DNA of 64,000 nt from Lachnospiraceae bacterium (GTDB lineage Bacteria > Bacillota > Clostridia > Lachnospirales > Lachnospiraceae), in NCBI GenBank assembly GCA_910574805.1, contig CAJTCV010000001.1:1-64000 (forward strand). Reading direction: 5' to 3'. The translations under genes and the position numbers were made by a program. The notes beneath the pieces were generated by a model. It saw nothing but the letters and a program-made list of their open reading frames with translations, ran no database searches and was not told the origin of the DNA. Below, one piece after another: positions 16,334 to 27,199 of the stretch. The stretch's first letter is position 1, and every line of letters begins with the position of its first letter.

Positions 16334-17353
16334 CTATCTTCGCTGGTATTCCTCCCATAATCCGGTGCGGATCCCTTCTGCATTTTTCTTAAAATTACGC
16401 TCCACGCCGTCTGCAGCCTGATCAAACAGCCCGCCTTCCCCGTACAGAAAGACCTCCAGCTCCTCCAGAACTTCCCGTCTTGTCTGTTCCCGGAACTTTT
16501 TCTCCATCTGCTTCTGCACCGTATCCAGACGGTCATATTCCCCTTCCTTCTCCCGCCATCCGTTTTTCAGCGCCTCGATCCGCTCATTCGTCTCCCTTGC
16601 CTGTTCGTCATATTCCTTCTGAACCGCATCCACACGCTCCTGCCACTGACACAGCTCACTGTCGTCCGTGACAGTCTCCATCTGCGCCTTTCCGAACAGA
16701 TCCACCAGAAAGCCAAAAAATCCTTCCCTGCGCACTCTCCTGGTGGTATACCGGATCGCCGGCTTCTCTTCCTCCATCCGCGCCCGGATCTCCGCATTCC
16801 GGTGCACCAGCTCCCGAAACGTATTCTCTGTTTCCTCTTTATCCTTCATGATCTTTTCAATCTCTTCGCTGAGCAATGCCTTCTTCTCCCTGACTGCCTC
16901 CAGCTCTTTCCGATCCTCCGGATCCGGCCCGGTCACATCCAGCACAAAGCCCTCCTGCTCCAGCGGCTCCTCCCGATACTCATACCCTGCATCAGCCCCC
17001 AGAAACAACCTCTGTACCACATCCACGCAGACTTTCTCTTTCCGTCTGAACATCTGCTGAAATTCAGCCGTCTTCCTGTCCACAAAGCCGGCCGTCTCCC
17101 CGGAATCCACCTGCCTGCGGATCTCATCCCATGTATCCGGCCCGCTGACCTTTTCCTCGATCTCCGCCTGAAGGATCTTCAGCTGCTCCTGGATATCCTC
17201 CATCAAAAGCTCCTTGTAATCTGCAAGAGCATCCACCATATATCCATCCAGCATCCCCGCCAGCTTCTCCATCTGAACCTTTCTGCACCTGTCCACCTTC
17301 TCCTGAAAAATCCCTTCTGTCCTGCCCTGTAACTCCATACTCTTCTCCTTCAC
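16334..17353 (-). CDS. Coiled-coil protein of unknown function (339 aa)
   Basis: This is a soluble, highly charged protein with long heptad-like stretches (about residues 60-100, 150-200 and 235-300) and no signal or membrane segment. A short hydrophobic, aromatic patch around RREGFFGFLVDLFGKAQ (near 215) could be an amphipathic membrane-touching helix. It stands alone between the protease and the sugar operon and has its own terminator. No family is recognised. Its helical rod character recalls the stalks of dynamin-like or chromosome-associated proteins, but no GTPase is present. Confidence 0.6.
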   Translation of the reverse strand: MKEKSMELQGRTEGIFQEKVDRCRKVQMEKLAGMLDGYMVDALADYKELLMEDIQEQLKILQAEIEEKVSGPDTWDEIRRQVDSGETAGFVDRKTAEFQQMFRRKEKVCVDVVQRLFLGADAGYEYREEPLEQEGFVLDVTGPDPEDRKELEAVREKKALLSEEIEKIMKDKEETENTFRELVHRNAEIRARMEEEKPAIRYTTRRVRREGFFGFLVDLFGKAQMETVTDDSELCQWQERVDAVQKEYDEQARETNERIEALKNGWREKEGEYDRLDTVQKQMEKKFREQTRREVLEELEVFLYGEGGLFDQAADGVERNFKKNAEGIRTGLWEEYQRR

Positions 17354-17496
17354 GTACCCTATGACATTTTTTCTTTTTCCATTTTACAACAATTCTCACA
17401 CAGTTTCCACTGTTTTCTTTTCACGAACCGCGCAGCTTTACATTCGGCACCGGGATTTCCTCCGTCCGTGTCCGTCTGTGGCAGACAGACAAAAGA

Positions 17497-17527
17497 AGGA
17501 GCCGCCTCCCAACGGAAAGCCGCTCCT
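17497..17527 (-). terminator. Terminator of the alpha-galactoside operon
   Basis: AGGAGC (17497-17502) and GCTCCT (17522-17527) form the base of a GC-rich hairpin. On the minus strand a T-rich tract follows. It lies just behind the last gene of the operon. Confidence 0.5.
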
Positions 17528-17540
17528 GTCATAAATTATT

Positions 17541-19382
17541 TTATGCTTCCTTTTTCCTGCTGACCCACAGGAAATCATGCCCCTGGATCTCCACATTGAC
17601 CATCTCTTTCTTCTCTCCGGTCCAGAGATCCGTCCATGTGCCCGGTTCCTCCATCCACGCCGTCCGTACGCCGTCTGAGAAATTAAAGATTCCAAGGAAC
17701 CGCTCTTCCTCATTTTCTCTCAGGATGCACAGGATCGAGTCGTCCTTCACATCATATGTATAGACTGCCGCATCGCTCTGGAAGACCTTTCTCTCCTTCC
17801 GGATCTGTTCGAGTCTGGAAAGCCCCGAGAAGATCTGCTCCTGAAGCGTCCCCTTCTCCGCATTCCTGGCTGCCAGATACCAGGGGAATTTCCCTCTGTG
17901 AAGATATCTGGAATCCGCCTTCTTGTCCTCGTCCTCTTTGTAGGTATAATCATTAACCTGCCCGATCTCATCCCCGCTGTACAGCATGGGAATCCCCGAC
18001 TGAGTCAGCATATAGGCATGGAGCATCAGGTCCTGTGTAATGGCCGCCTTCAGTTTCGTCTCATCCTTTTCATACAGGGCGCTCTCCACACCGCACATGG
18101 AAGCGGTCGTCCCGCAGAAACGGGCGTCCTGAGTCACCGGATCGTCATTATACAGTTCTCCTCTGCTCCCGCTGCCTTCAAATTTTCCGGTAAAATACTG
18201 GTTCAGGAAACGCTTGTGCTCCACTTCCCGCATACCCCAGCTCCCCAGCGTATCATAGTCCAGCCCCCAGCCGATATCATCATGGCAGCGCAGATAATTC
18301 AGGAACAGATAGTCCTTCGGCAGACCATTTACGATATCCATCTGCTTTTTCAGGAGCCGTACATCTCTGGTTGCCACACTGTGCCAGGTGGTCGCCATGG
18401 TAGTCACATTATAGAGCATATGACATTCCGGCTTCTCCACAGTACCAAAATATGGCACCACCTTCTCCGGCTCCATGACTACCTCGCCCAGAAGCAGCAC
18501 ACCCGGACATACGATCTCACAGATCATGCGCATCATACGCACGATGGTATGTACCTGTTTCAGATTCCTGCACTGCGTCCCCAGCTCCTTCCAGATATAC
18601 GGAACCGCATCAATCCGGATGATATCCATCCCCTGACCGGCCAGATACAGGAAATTGTACATCATCTCATTGAACACCCGGGGATTACGGTAATTCAGAT
18701 CCCACTGATAGGGATAAAATGTAGTCATCACATAATGTCCCATTTCCTCCAGATAAGTAAAATTACCCGGCGCCGTAGTGGGAAATACCTGCGGTACAGT
18801 CCGGTCATACTGCTCCGGTATGGACGGATCGCTGTAGAAGAAATAACGGCTCATATATTCCCCGTCGCCTTCCTTTGCCTTTTTCGCCCACTCATGATCC
18901 TCCGAGGTGTGGTTCATGACAAAGTCCATGCACAGGTTGATCTTTCTCTTATGACACGCCTTTGCCAGATCTGCCAGCTCTTCCATCGTCCCAAGCTCCG
19001 GCTGTACTTTCCGAAAATCCGCCACCGCATATCCGCCGTCCGAGCGGCCTTTGGGCGACTCCAGGAAGGGCATCAGATGGATACAGTTCACATTACAGGA
19101 AGACAGATAGTCAAGCTTTTTCTTCACTCCTGCCAGATTTCCCGCAAAATTATCAATGTACAGCATCATTCCCAGCATGTCATTTCCCCGGAACCACTCC
19201 GGATTCTGCTCTCTCTCCTGATCCAGCCTTACCAGCTCCTGATCTCTCTCCAGCGCGCAGGTGTGCATTCTGTCGCATAACTCCGCGAACATGTCACTGT
19301 TGTCATACAGCTCCATATAAAGCCATCTGAGCTCGTCGTGATGCCTGTTCAGACGCTCCTGAAAAACGGTCTCCATCTTCAT
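17541..19382 (-). CDS. GH13 glucosyltransferase/hydrolase, amylosucrase type
   Basis: This is a 613-residue alpha-amylase superfamily enzyme with the four conserved regions. Region I is DFVMNHTS near 153-160. The nucleophile Asp258 is in GMDIIRIDAV, the acid/base Glu300 in LLLGEV, and the transition-state Asp368 in LRCHDDIGW. Length and the DGGYAVADFRKV segment fit GH13_4 (amylosucrase-like) better than sucrose phosphorylase. It probably acts on sucrose, the product left when alpha-galactosidase trims raffinose, either transferring or hydrolysing the glucose. It is last in the operon, 30 bases behind the alpha-galactosidase. It is cytoplasmic, with no signal peptide. Confidence 0.85.
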   Translation of the reverse strand: MKMETVFQERLNRHHDELRWLYMELYDNSDMFAELCDRMHTCALERDQELVRLDQEREQNPEWFRGNDMLGMMLYIDNFAGNLAGVKKKLDYLSSCNVNCIHLMPFLESPKGRSDGGYAVADFRKVQPELGTMEELADLAKACHKRKINLCMDFVMNHTSEDHEWAKKAKEGDGEYMSRYFFYSDPSIPEQYDRTVPQVFPTTAPGNFTYLEEMGHYVMTTFYPYQWDLNYRNPRVFNEMMYNFLYLAGQGMDIIRIDAVPYIWKELGTQCRNLKQVHTIVRMMRMICEIVCPGVLLLGEVVMEPEKVVPYFGTVEKPECHMLYNVTTMATTWHSVATRDVRLLKKQMDIVNGLPKDYLFLNYLRCHDDIGWGLDYDTLGSWGMREVEHKRFLNQYFTGKFEGSGSRGELYNDDPVTQDARFCGTTASMCGVESALYEKDETKLKAAITQDLMLHAYMLTQSGIPMLYSGDEIGQVNDYTYKEDEDKKADSRYLHRGKFPWYLAARNAEKGTLQEQIFSGLSRLEQIRKERKVFQSDAAVYTYDVKDDSILCILRENEEERFLGIFNFSDGVRTAWMEEPGTWTDLWTGEKKEMVNVEIQGHDFLWVSRKKEA

Positions 19383-19412
19383 GCAAATATTCTCCTTCCT
19401 GATATCCGGATC

Positions 19413-21599
19413 CTATGATTCCAACATTTTAAAATACATCTGATATGCCCGGTATTCTCCCGTCTGCTCCGGCAGTGGAATTCCCACCTCCATCAGCGCA
19501 TCCGACGCAAATACCTTCTGACTTCTCTCTTCCCGGTACCAGCAGCCCTCCGGCAGTCCTTTCAGGCGGATATAAGTCACCGGCATATTTCCATGGACCT
19601 CCTGCACAACCGCTGCCGCCAGTACCTCGGAACCATCCTCTGCGACAAATTCCCATGCGCCTGCGGTCTCTTTTACAGGGTCTGTCAGGCGGTAATACCG
19701 TCCGTTCCGGATCAGCATCTCATGCCTCTTATATTCGCGCACCTGCTCCCGGATCTGCTCCCGTTCCACCGGAAGGAGCTTTCCCGGATCCATCTCGTAT
19801 CCAAAGGTCCCCGCCATGGCAGTGATCCCTCTCGTATGCAGAGGCGTCATGCGGCCGGTCTGATGATTCGGCACTGCCGATACATGAGAGCCGACAGAAG
19901 ACGCCGGATAACCAAAGGAAGTCCCGTACTGAATACGCACCCGGTCAAGGGCATCCGTATTGTCACTGCACCAGATCTGGGGGGTATAGTAGAGCATGCC
20001 CGCGTCAAACCTGCCTCCGCCTCCGCTGCAGCCTTCCAGCAGCATGTCCGGATAGCGCTGTATCAGCCGTTCCAGGAAATCATACAGTCCCAGCACATAA
20101 TCATGCATCACCCGCCCCTGATCTGCCGTCTCTCTGGAATAGCAGTCCGCAAGGCTCCGGTTCATGTCCCATTTCACATATTCGATATTTCCCTGGTCCA
20201 GAATGTCGCATATCTTTCCGAAGATATAGTCTACCACATCTTTCCTGGAAAAGTCCAGTACCAGCTGATTTCTGGCCCGGACAGGACCCCTTCCGGGTAT
20301 GGACAGCACCCAGTCCGGATGCTCCCGATAGAGTCCGCTGTCCTCATTGATCCCCTCCGGCTCCAGCCAGATGCCGAATTTCAGTCCCAGATCATTGACT
20401 CTTTGGATCAGGCTCCCCAGGGATTCGCCCAGCTTCTCTTCGTTGACGTACCAGTCCCCCAGCCCGCTGTTATCATCATTCCGTTTTCCGAACCATCCGT
20501 CGTCCATGACGACCATATCCATCCCCAGATCTGCCGCCTGCTTTGCCAGCTCGTAGACAGAATCGCCGCTCACATCAAAATAAGATGCCTCCCAGCTGTT
20601 CAGAAGGAGTGGACGGGGTGCGTCTTTGTATCTGCCTCTGCACACATGGTCCCGAATACACCGGTGCAGATTCCATGACAGTCTCGACAGACCCTGATTC
20701 GTATAAGTCAGCACAACCTCCGGGACATGGAAGACGTCACCTGTCTCCAGCGGATAGGAGAAGAGTTCGTCCGACAGCCCCAGAAGGGCACGGGTCTGAT
20801 TGAACTGGTCCTTCTCCACTTCACCTTTGAACCCCCCGCTGTACACAAAGGACATGGCATAGCAGCTTCCTGCGTCCTCCGTTGTCTCATGTCCCGCAAG
20901 AATCATCATGGGGTTGTACTGATGGCTGGAAGTGCCTCTGCGGCTTCCGATGACATGCGCCCCATGTGCCACCGGAATCCGCTGGACATTCCGTTCCATG
21001 GCGTGGCGGCCGTAGAAACTGATCAGATCATAATCCCCATACAGCCAGTCAACACATGCCGCCTGCGCCTTCTCCAGATAAATTTTTCCGCCGCCCGCAT
21101 TTCTTATACACGCGCTCCTGGTAATAATGTCCAGATCCCATAACACCCCATATAATAACGTGATCTGTACCTTGGTCACCGGGTCTTCCATATCGATCGC
21201 GAGCGTCTCTCCTTCGTCCTCACCGGCATAGACTGCCGGAAGGCCTGATATATGATACTTTCCTTTCAGAATCCGGTGATCCCGGTAGCGGAAGTCACAT
21301 CCGTAGGAGCCGTCCGTATTTTTCACAATCACTGCCGGGCTTCTGTAATCGCCCGTTCCCTGACAGGGCAGCTCCTGGGGCAGCACATCCATGGAATAGG
21401 TCCGGTCTGCTCCCGCATCATATGGATTTCCCGAGAAACCCCGGTCCGCATAGTTCAGAAGATAGTCCATACACCCTTCTGTTCTGCGCCCGTAATAAAG
21501 GTGCAGAAGGAATCCATAGTCGTCCACCTTCATCTGATAGGTTGTATCCTTCGTGTGCAATATGAATGTTTTCTCTCTTTCGGAAAAAATGATACTCAT
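19413..21599 (-). CDS. Alpha-galactosidase, GH36
   Basis: This 728-residue enzyme removes terminal alpha-1,6-galactose from raffinose, stachyose or melibiose in the cytoplasm. GH36 landmarks are DDGWFGKRNDDNSGLGDW, the nucleophile Asp478 in YVKWDMNRSL and the acid/base Asp546 in IWCSDNTDA. EGCSGGGGRFD lies between them. The frame is open further upstream, but AGGAGG four bases before ATG 21599 fixes the start. It lies behind two permeases and a binding protein. The 150-base leader contains paired hairpins that may set its expression relative to the transporter. Confidence 0.92.
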   Translation of the reverse strand: MSIIFSEREKTFILHTKDTTYQMKVDDYGFLLHLYYGRRTEGCMDYLLNYADRGFSGNPYDAGADRTYSMDVLPQELPCQGTGDYRSPAVIVKNTDGSYGCDFRYRDHRILKGKYHISGLPAVYAGEDEGETLAIDMEDPVTKVQITLLYGVLWDLDIITRSACIRNAGGGKIYLEKAQAACVDWLYGDYDLISFYGRHAMERNVQRIPVAHGAHVIGSRRGTSSHQYNPMMILAGHETTEDAGSCYAMSFVYSGGFKGEVEKDQFNQTRALLGLSDELFSYPLETGDVFHVPEVVLTYTNQGLSRLSWNLHRCIRDHVCRGRYKDAPRPLLLNSWEASYFDVSGDSVYELAKQAADLGMDMVVMDDGWFGKRNDDNSGLGDWYVNEEKLGESLGSLIQRVNDLGLKFGIWLEPEGINEDSGLYREHPDWVLSIPGRGPVRARNQLVLDFSRKDVVDYIFGKICDILDQGNIEYVKWDMNRSLADCYSRETADQGRVMHDYVLGLYDFLERLIQRYPDMLLEGCSGGGGRFDAGMLYYTPQIWCSDNTDALDRVRIQYGTSFGYPASSVGSHVSAVPNHQTGRMTPLHTRGITAMAGTFGYEMDPGKLLPVEREQIREQVREYKRHEMLIRNGRYYRLTDPVKETAGAWEFVAEDGSEVLAAAVVQEVHGNMPVTYIRLKGLPEGCWYREERSQKVFASDALMEVGIPLPEQTGEYRAYQMYFKMLES

Positions 21600-21625
21600 G
21601 TTGCCTCCTGCATTTACGTGAATTT

Positions 21626-21742
21626 GTAACTGTACAGTCCCTTCACAGTTACGTGAATTTACAGATTCAGCCATGCATAGTTTACTACTCATGCATGGCT
21701 AAATCAAGCATTTTTGTAACTGTTTTGTACTTTTACAGTTAC
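21626..21742. promoter_or_regulatory. Three hairpins between permease and alpha-galactosidase genes
   Basis: GTAACTGT pairs with ACAGTTAC twice, at 21626-21652 and again at 21716-21742, with the same 8-bp arms. Between them AGCCATGCAT (21669-21678) pairs with ATGCATGGCT (21691-21700). ACGTGAATTT also occurs twice (21616 and 21651). No good promoter is evident. RNA hairpins that protect or separate the transporter transcript, or operator pairs, are both possible. Confidence 0.5.
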
Positions 21743-21751
21743 TACTGTTTA

Positions 21752-22597
21752 TTATTTGACCGCTCCGTTGACGACGCCGTTGAGAATCTGCTTCTGACAA
21801 ATGATGTAGAAAATCAGAAGCGGCAGAAGCGCCAGCAGGTAGGACGCAAAGGCCAGATTATAGTTGGTGCCGAACTGTGTCTGGAAGGACATCTGTGCCA
21901 GCGGCAAGGTGTTCATTCCGCTTCCGGACATAATGACCAGCGGAGTCATCACGTCGTTCCACACGCTCAGAGCCGTAATAACAGCAACCGTTGCGTGCAT
22001 GGGCTTCATGATCGGGAAGATAATTTTCCAGTAAGTCGTCCAGGTGGTAGCGCCGTCCACACGCGCCGCTTCCTCCAGGGCAATCGGAATATTGACCAGA
22101 TAACCGGAATACAACATCAGATTCATAGGCATATAGAACACCACATAACAGATGATAACACCGAAGATATTGGCAATTCCCCACTGTGAAGTCTGTTTTA
22201 CCAGAGGCATCATGAGGATTGCGAACGGTACGAACATACCGCTGACAATATACAGATATGCCAGGTTGTACCATTTGCTCTTTGCCTTGTTTCTTCCAAT
22301 GGCATAACCAACCATGGAATGCAGTACTACGGACAGAACCACGGTAACACCGGTAATCAGAAGACTGTTCCGGAGGGAATTCCAGAAATCCGTCACGCGC
22401 ATGGCCTCTGCGAAGTTGGAGAAACTCCAGGTCTTCGGCAGGGACAGGATCCCCGAGATGCTGTTGGTCATCTCCGACGGCTGTTTGAACGCGATCACGA
22501 TGGTCATGTAAAGGGGGAAGATGATCGTGATCAGTCCAAGGATCAGCAGGATCGTAACAGGCATATTATATCTCTCTTTTACTTTCAGGTCCTTCAT
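21752..22597 (-). CDS. Sugar ABC transporter permease (MsmG/MalG type)
   Basis: This 281-residue membrane protein has six predicted helices. The EAA loop EEAARVDGATTWTTYWKIIF (about 180-200) contacts the ATPase. It is the second permease of a carbohydrate uptake type 1 importer and overlaps the preceding permease by one base (TAATG). It pairs with the gene at 22597 and the binding protein at 23469. No ATPase gene is present in the operon, so a shared MsmK-type ATPase elsewhere must energise it. Likely substrates are raffinose-family oligosaccharides, inferred from the GH36 neighbour. Confidence 0.88.
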   Translation of the reverse strand: MKDLKVKERYNMPVTILLILGLITIIFPLYMTIVIAFKQPSEMTNSISGILSLPKTWSFSNFAEAMRVTDFWNSLRNSLLITGVTVVLSVVLHSMVGYAIGRNKAKSKWYNLAYLYIVSGMFVPFAILMMPLVKQTSQWGIANIFGVIICYVVFYMPMNLMLYSGYLVNIPIALEEAARVDGATTWTTYWKIIFPIMKPMHATVAVITALSVWNDVMTPLVIMSGSGMNTLPLAQMSFQTQFGTNYNLAFASYLLALLPLLIFYIICQKQILNGVVNGAVK

Positions 22598-23448
22598 TAT
22601 AACTGCTCCTCCTTACTGCTTGTAAACTGAAGCTGTGCTACCGAGAACGCTACGATAATGACAAAGAACAGAACCGCGTTGGCACTCTGGAAACCGAACT
22701 GTCCGCCTGCCATACCATTGTTGTAGATCAGGAAGGAGATGGACTCGGTACTCTGTGCCGGACCGCCTTTGGTCAATGCCATGATCTGGTCGAACACCAT
22801 CAGAAAGTTCTTGCCGGACAGTACCATGTTGATGCTGAAAAACGGGATAATCAGCGGGAAAGTCAGGCTCTTGAAACGCTCCCAGCCGGTTGCGCCGTCA
22901 ATGGAACCCGCTTCGTATACATCCTCTGGCACTGTAGACAGACCGGATATGTAGATGATCGTGTTCATGGCGATGGCCTGCCATGCACAGACAGCCACGA
23001 TGCCGACCCATGCCCAGGTGGAGCTTGCAAGAATACTGGTTGTATTGAACAGCGCCGGGATGATGTAGGTAAAGAAATAGTTGAAGATATAACCTACAAC
23101 CAGCGCGCCCAGAATGTTGGGAATGAAGTACATTCCTCTCAAGGTGCTCTTGAACTTGATCTTGCTGTTCAGGCCCAGCGCCAGGATCAGGCTGATCACG
23201 TTGGTCACGATGGTCGCCGCCACCGCCATCTTCAGAGTGAACAGATAGGACTTGCCCACACGGCCGTCCTGGAACAGGTCGATATAATTCCGAAGACCAA
23301 CCCAGTCATAAGTGCCGTATCCTCTGAAGTTCGTAAAACTGTACATCACACCCTTGATCAAAGGCAGGGTATTAAAAGCGAAGAACAGTGCGACGATAGG
23401 AATCGTCATCAGCATAAACGTTCTTTTTCTGTCATTGGCATTTTTCAT
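22597..23448 (-). CDS. Sugar ABC transporter permease (MsmF/MalF type)
   Basis: This 283-residue permease has an N-terminal helix (MLMTIPIVALFFAFNTLPLI) and five more. The EAA loop contains YEAGSIDGATGWERFKSLTF near residue 190. It forms the heterodimeric channel with the next gene. Start and stop are tightly packed with both neighbours, consistent with one transcript from the AraC-controlled promoter. Confidence 0.88.
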   Translation of the reverse strand: MKNANDRKRTFMLMTIPIVALFFAFNTLPLIKGVMYSFTNFRGYGTYDWVGLRNYIDLFQDGRVGKSYLFTLKMAVAATIVTNVISLILALGLNSKIKFKSTLRGMYFIPNILGALVVGYIFNYFFTYIIPALFNTTSILASSTWAWVGIVAVCAWQAIAMNTIIYISGLSTVPEDVYEAGSIDGATGWERFKSLTFPLIIPFFSINMVLSGKNFLMVFDQIMALTKGGPAQSTESISFLIYNNGMAGGQFGFQSANAVLFFVIIVAFSVAQLQFTSSKEEQL

Positions 23449-23468
23449 GTCTTCTCACTCCTCTCCCT

Positions 23469-24764
23469 CTACTGATTGCCGTTCTGTGCGTTGTAGTCTT
23501 TCACCATCTGGATGATATCGCGGTTATAGCGCACCCAGTCCGTGTCAAATTTTGTAAGGAATGCATCCACATCCTGCTCAATCAGGAAGGTCTGGATCTG
23601 CGCGTCCACTGCCATCTCAGACGGATAATAGTGATCCTGATAGTCCGCAATCTTACCCTCTGTGATATACTGCTTCATGCCGTCCAGATTCGGCGCCAGA
23701 TTAAAGCTGCCTGACTTACAGGGAACCGCACTCTGGTCATCCAGATACATCTGAAGGTTCTCATCTGCCAGAAGGAAGTTCAGAACTTCATAAGCCGCCT
23801 CTTTTCTTCCCTCATCTTCACAGGCTTTTGTGATGCAGAACTGCAGGTCCACGCCGGAGTTCAGGATCTGGCCGTCTGGATCGCTGCTTCCCGGCGTCAC
23901 GAAGGAATCAATATCCATATCCGGATTTACCGACTTGATCTGCGGAACCGCATAGCTTCCGATAGCGAACATGGCTGATTCTCCATTGGCAAATGCCGTA
24001 CATGCGTCATTATAGCCGTATGCGAAGGGCCCGTCCTCCCCATAACTTACGAGTGTCTGAATCTTCTCCGCCACTTCCCTGTATTCATCAGCGAATACAG
24101 TCTTTCCTGCATTTACCTGCTGACAGACATCCGCCGGCGCCAGGTCCACCGCAAGCGAATTCCACGGTGCCAGACAGGTCCATGTATCCTTAAATCCATA
24201 GTAGAACGGAAGGATTCCCTCTCCCTTGATTGTATCACAGAGCGTGATCATCTCTTCCCAGGTCGTGGGGATCTCCCATCCGTGTTCCTTGAACATCTCA
24301 CGATTATACAGGATACCCGCCGCGTTCGCCACATAGGGCACGCCGTAGGTTCCTTCTGTGGGGACGAATTCCAGTCCTTCCAGGATGTCCCTGTATCCCT
24401 GATTGATGTCTGTGATACCCGGATAATCGGATACATCTGCCAGAATTCCGGCATCGATGAAATAAGAGTAGTTGATGTCGCCGCCGATCCCCAGGATGTC
24501 CGGATAATCCTCCCGGATAAATCTGGTCTTCAGGATCGTCATGGCATCATTGGGAGAATCAATCTTCAGGAGGATATCGTCATGAGTTTTGTTAAACTCC
24601 TCCTCCAGCTGCTCGAACACATCCACCGCCTCCGGTTTGTAATGCACAAGCTCGATCACGATCTTGCCGTCTTCGGCTTCACTGCCTCCGCAGCCGGTCA
24701 AGAACATGGAAGCGGGCAGTGTACATGCCAGCAGAAGGCTTATCATTTTTTCCCTCTTTCTCAT
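23469..24764 (-). CDS. Sugar-binding lipoprotein of ABC importer (MsmE type)
   Basis: This is an extracellular solute-binding protein of about 431 residues. The signal peptide ends in a lipobox (FLTGC) about 25 residues in, so the mature protein is a lipid-anchored surface receptor. The body is a family 1 sugar-binding fold with YNREMFKEHGWEIPTTWEEM. The frame extends upstream, but AGGAG about ten bases before the ATG at 24764 defines the start. It is first in the operon behind an activator-type promoter and divergent from the AraC regulator. Confidence 0.88.
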   Translation of the reverse strand: MRKREKMISLLLACTLPASMFLTGCGGSEAEDGKIVIELVHYKPEAVDVFEQLEEEFNKTHDDILLKIDSPNDAMTILKTRFIREDYPDILGIGGDINYSYFIDAGILADVSDYPGITDINQGYRDILEGLEFVPTEGTYGVPYVANAAGILYNREMFKEHGWEIPTTWEEMITLCDTIKGEGILPFYYGFKDTWTCLAPWNSLAVDLAPADVCQQVNAGKTVFADEYREVAEKIQTLVSYGEDGPFAYGYNDACTAFANGESAMFAIGSYAVPQIKSVNPDMDIDSFVTPGSSDPDGQILNSGVDLQFCITKACEDEGRKEAAYEVLNFLLADENLQMYLDDQSAVPCKSGSFNLAPNLDGMKQYITEGKIADYQDHYYPSEMAVDAQIQTFLIEQDVDAFLTKFDTDWVRYNRDIIQMVKDYNAQNGNQ

Positions 24765-24815
24765 CCCATTTTGCTCCTTTCTTTGTTGGATGTAACACTG
24801 ATTTTTTGTAGCTTT

Positions 24816-24912
24816 ATTATAACATCCCAAAATGCGTGCATAAATACCCTGTTTTTTCCTCTTTTATGCCATTATGCCGTTTTTTTCTCATATAGGAAAA
24901 ATCATATGGCAT
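24816..24912. promoter_or_regulatory. Divergent control region: activator-type promoter and dyad
   Basis: On the minus strand a perfect TATAAT (24816-24821) lies 17 bases from a poor -35, TTTATG (24839-24844). That is typical of a promoter needing an activator. Upstream, ATGCCAT (24866-24872) and ATGGCAT (24906-24912) are inverted copies that could be AraC half-sites. ATGCCG nearby may be another. Confidence 0.5.
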
Positions 24913-24987
24913 TTTGGTATATTTTCAGTTATACTGATAAAAACAAAATCTGTACAGACTGCACAAAAAATATTGGAGGCAACTTAC

Positions 24988-25845
24988 ATGAAGGACATTT
25001 TATTCTCCATATTTCCCAATGAAAACTTTGTGGATCTGAATCTTTATCAGTTTGGATGGGAACGGTGCGCACCCTCCCACAGTTTCGGCCCCGCCACGCG
25101 CACCCACTATTTATTCCATTATGTCATCTCCGGCACCGGAACGCTGAACGCAGATGATTCCTCCGGTACCACCAGGACCTATCAGGTCAAAAGCGGTCAG
25201 GGCTTTATGATTTTTCCGCAGCAGATCACCACTTATATCGCGGATCATGACCTTCCCTGGGAGTACGTCTGGATCGAATTTGACGGCCTGCGGGTCCGGG
25301 AAGCCATTTCCATCGCCGGCCTCACTCTGGATTCACCGATCTATCATGCACATTCCCGGGACATCCGGGAGACCATGATGCAGGAGATGCTCTATATCGC
25401 TCAGCACGGCGATATGACCCCTTTCCACCTCATGGGCCACCTGTATCTCTTTCTGGATGCGCTTACCCGCTCCATTGCGCCGGTGCGTTTCATCGCTTCC
25501 AAGCCTGGAAAGCTCCGGGATTTTTATATCCATGAAGCCCTGGCTTATATCGAGCAGAATTTTCAAAATGACATCTCTGTGGAGGACATCGCAGACAACT
25601 GCGGACTGAACCGAAGCTATTTCGGTAAGATCTTCAAGAATGCCGTGGGCCGGACCCCTCAGGATTTTCTCCTGAATTACCGCATGACAAAGGCCGCGGA
25701 GCTTCTGAAGCTGACCCACCTGTCCATCGGCGATATCAGCAAAGCCGTCGGATATGACAATCAGCTTCATTTCTCGCGGGCCTTTAAAAATATTTACAGT
25801 CTCTCACCGCGCACATGGCGGAATCAGAATCAGATGAACCTTTAA
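24988..25845 (+). CDS. AraC-family transcriptional regulator of the alpha-galactoside operon
   Basis: This 285-residue regulator has an N-terminal cupin-like sensor (HYLFHYVISGTGTL, GQGFMIFPQ) and two C-terminal helix-turn-helix motifs. The first is in SVEDIADNCGLNRSYFGKIF and the second in SIGDISKAVGYDNQLHFSRAF. The start is ATG 24988 behind GGAGG; an upstream in-frame ATG has no ribosome site. It is divergent from the binding-protein gene and is analogous to MsmR/RafR, sensing the imported galactoside and activating the operon. That assignment follows from position. Confidence 0.88.
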   Translation: MKDILFSIFPNENFVDLNLYQFGWERCAPSHSFGPATRTHYLFHYVISGTGTLNADDSSGTTRTYQVKSGQGFMIFPQQITTYIADHDLPWEYVWIEFDGLRVREAISIAGLTLDSPIYHAHSRDIRETMMQEMLYIAQHGDMTPFHLMGHLYLFLDALTRSIAPVRFIASKPGKLRDFYIHEALAYIEQNFQNDISVEDIADNCGLNRSYFGKIFKNAVGRTPQDFLLNYRMTKAAELLKLTHLSIGDISKAVGYDNQLHFSRAFKNIYSLSPRTWRNQNQMNL

Positions 25846-25848
25846 TTC

Positions 25849-25885
25849 AAAGAGGACAGGACCCCTGCAGGCCGCTGTCCCCTTT
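25849..25885. terminator. Bidirectional terminator between araC-type gene and eno
   Basis: AAAGAGGACAG pairs with CTGTCCCCTTT around an 11-15-base loop. Both convergent genes (stops at 25845 and 25894) abut it. Confidence 0.6.
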
Positions 25886-25893
25886 GTCATTCC

Positions 25894-27198
<1,305 letters not shown>

Positions 27199-27199
27199 G

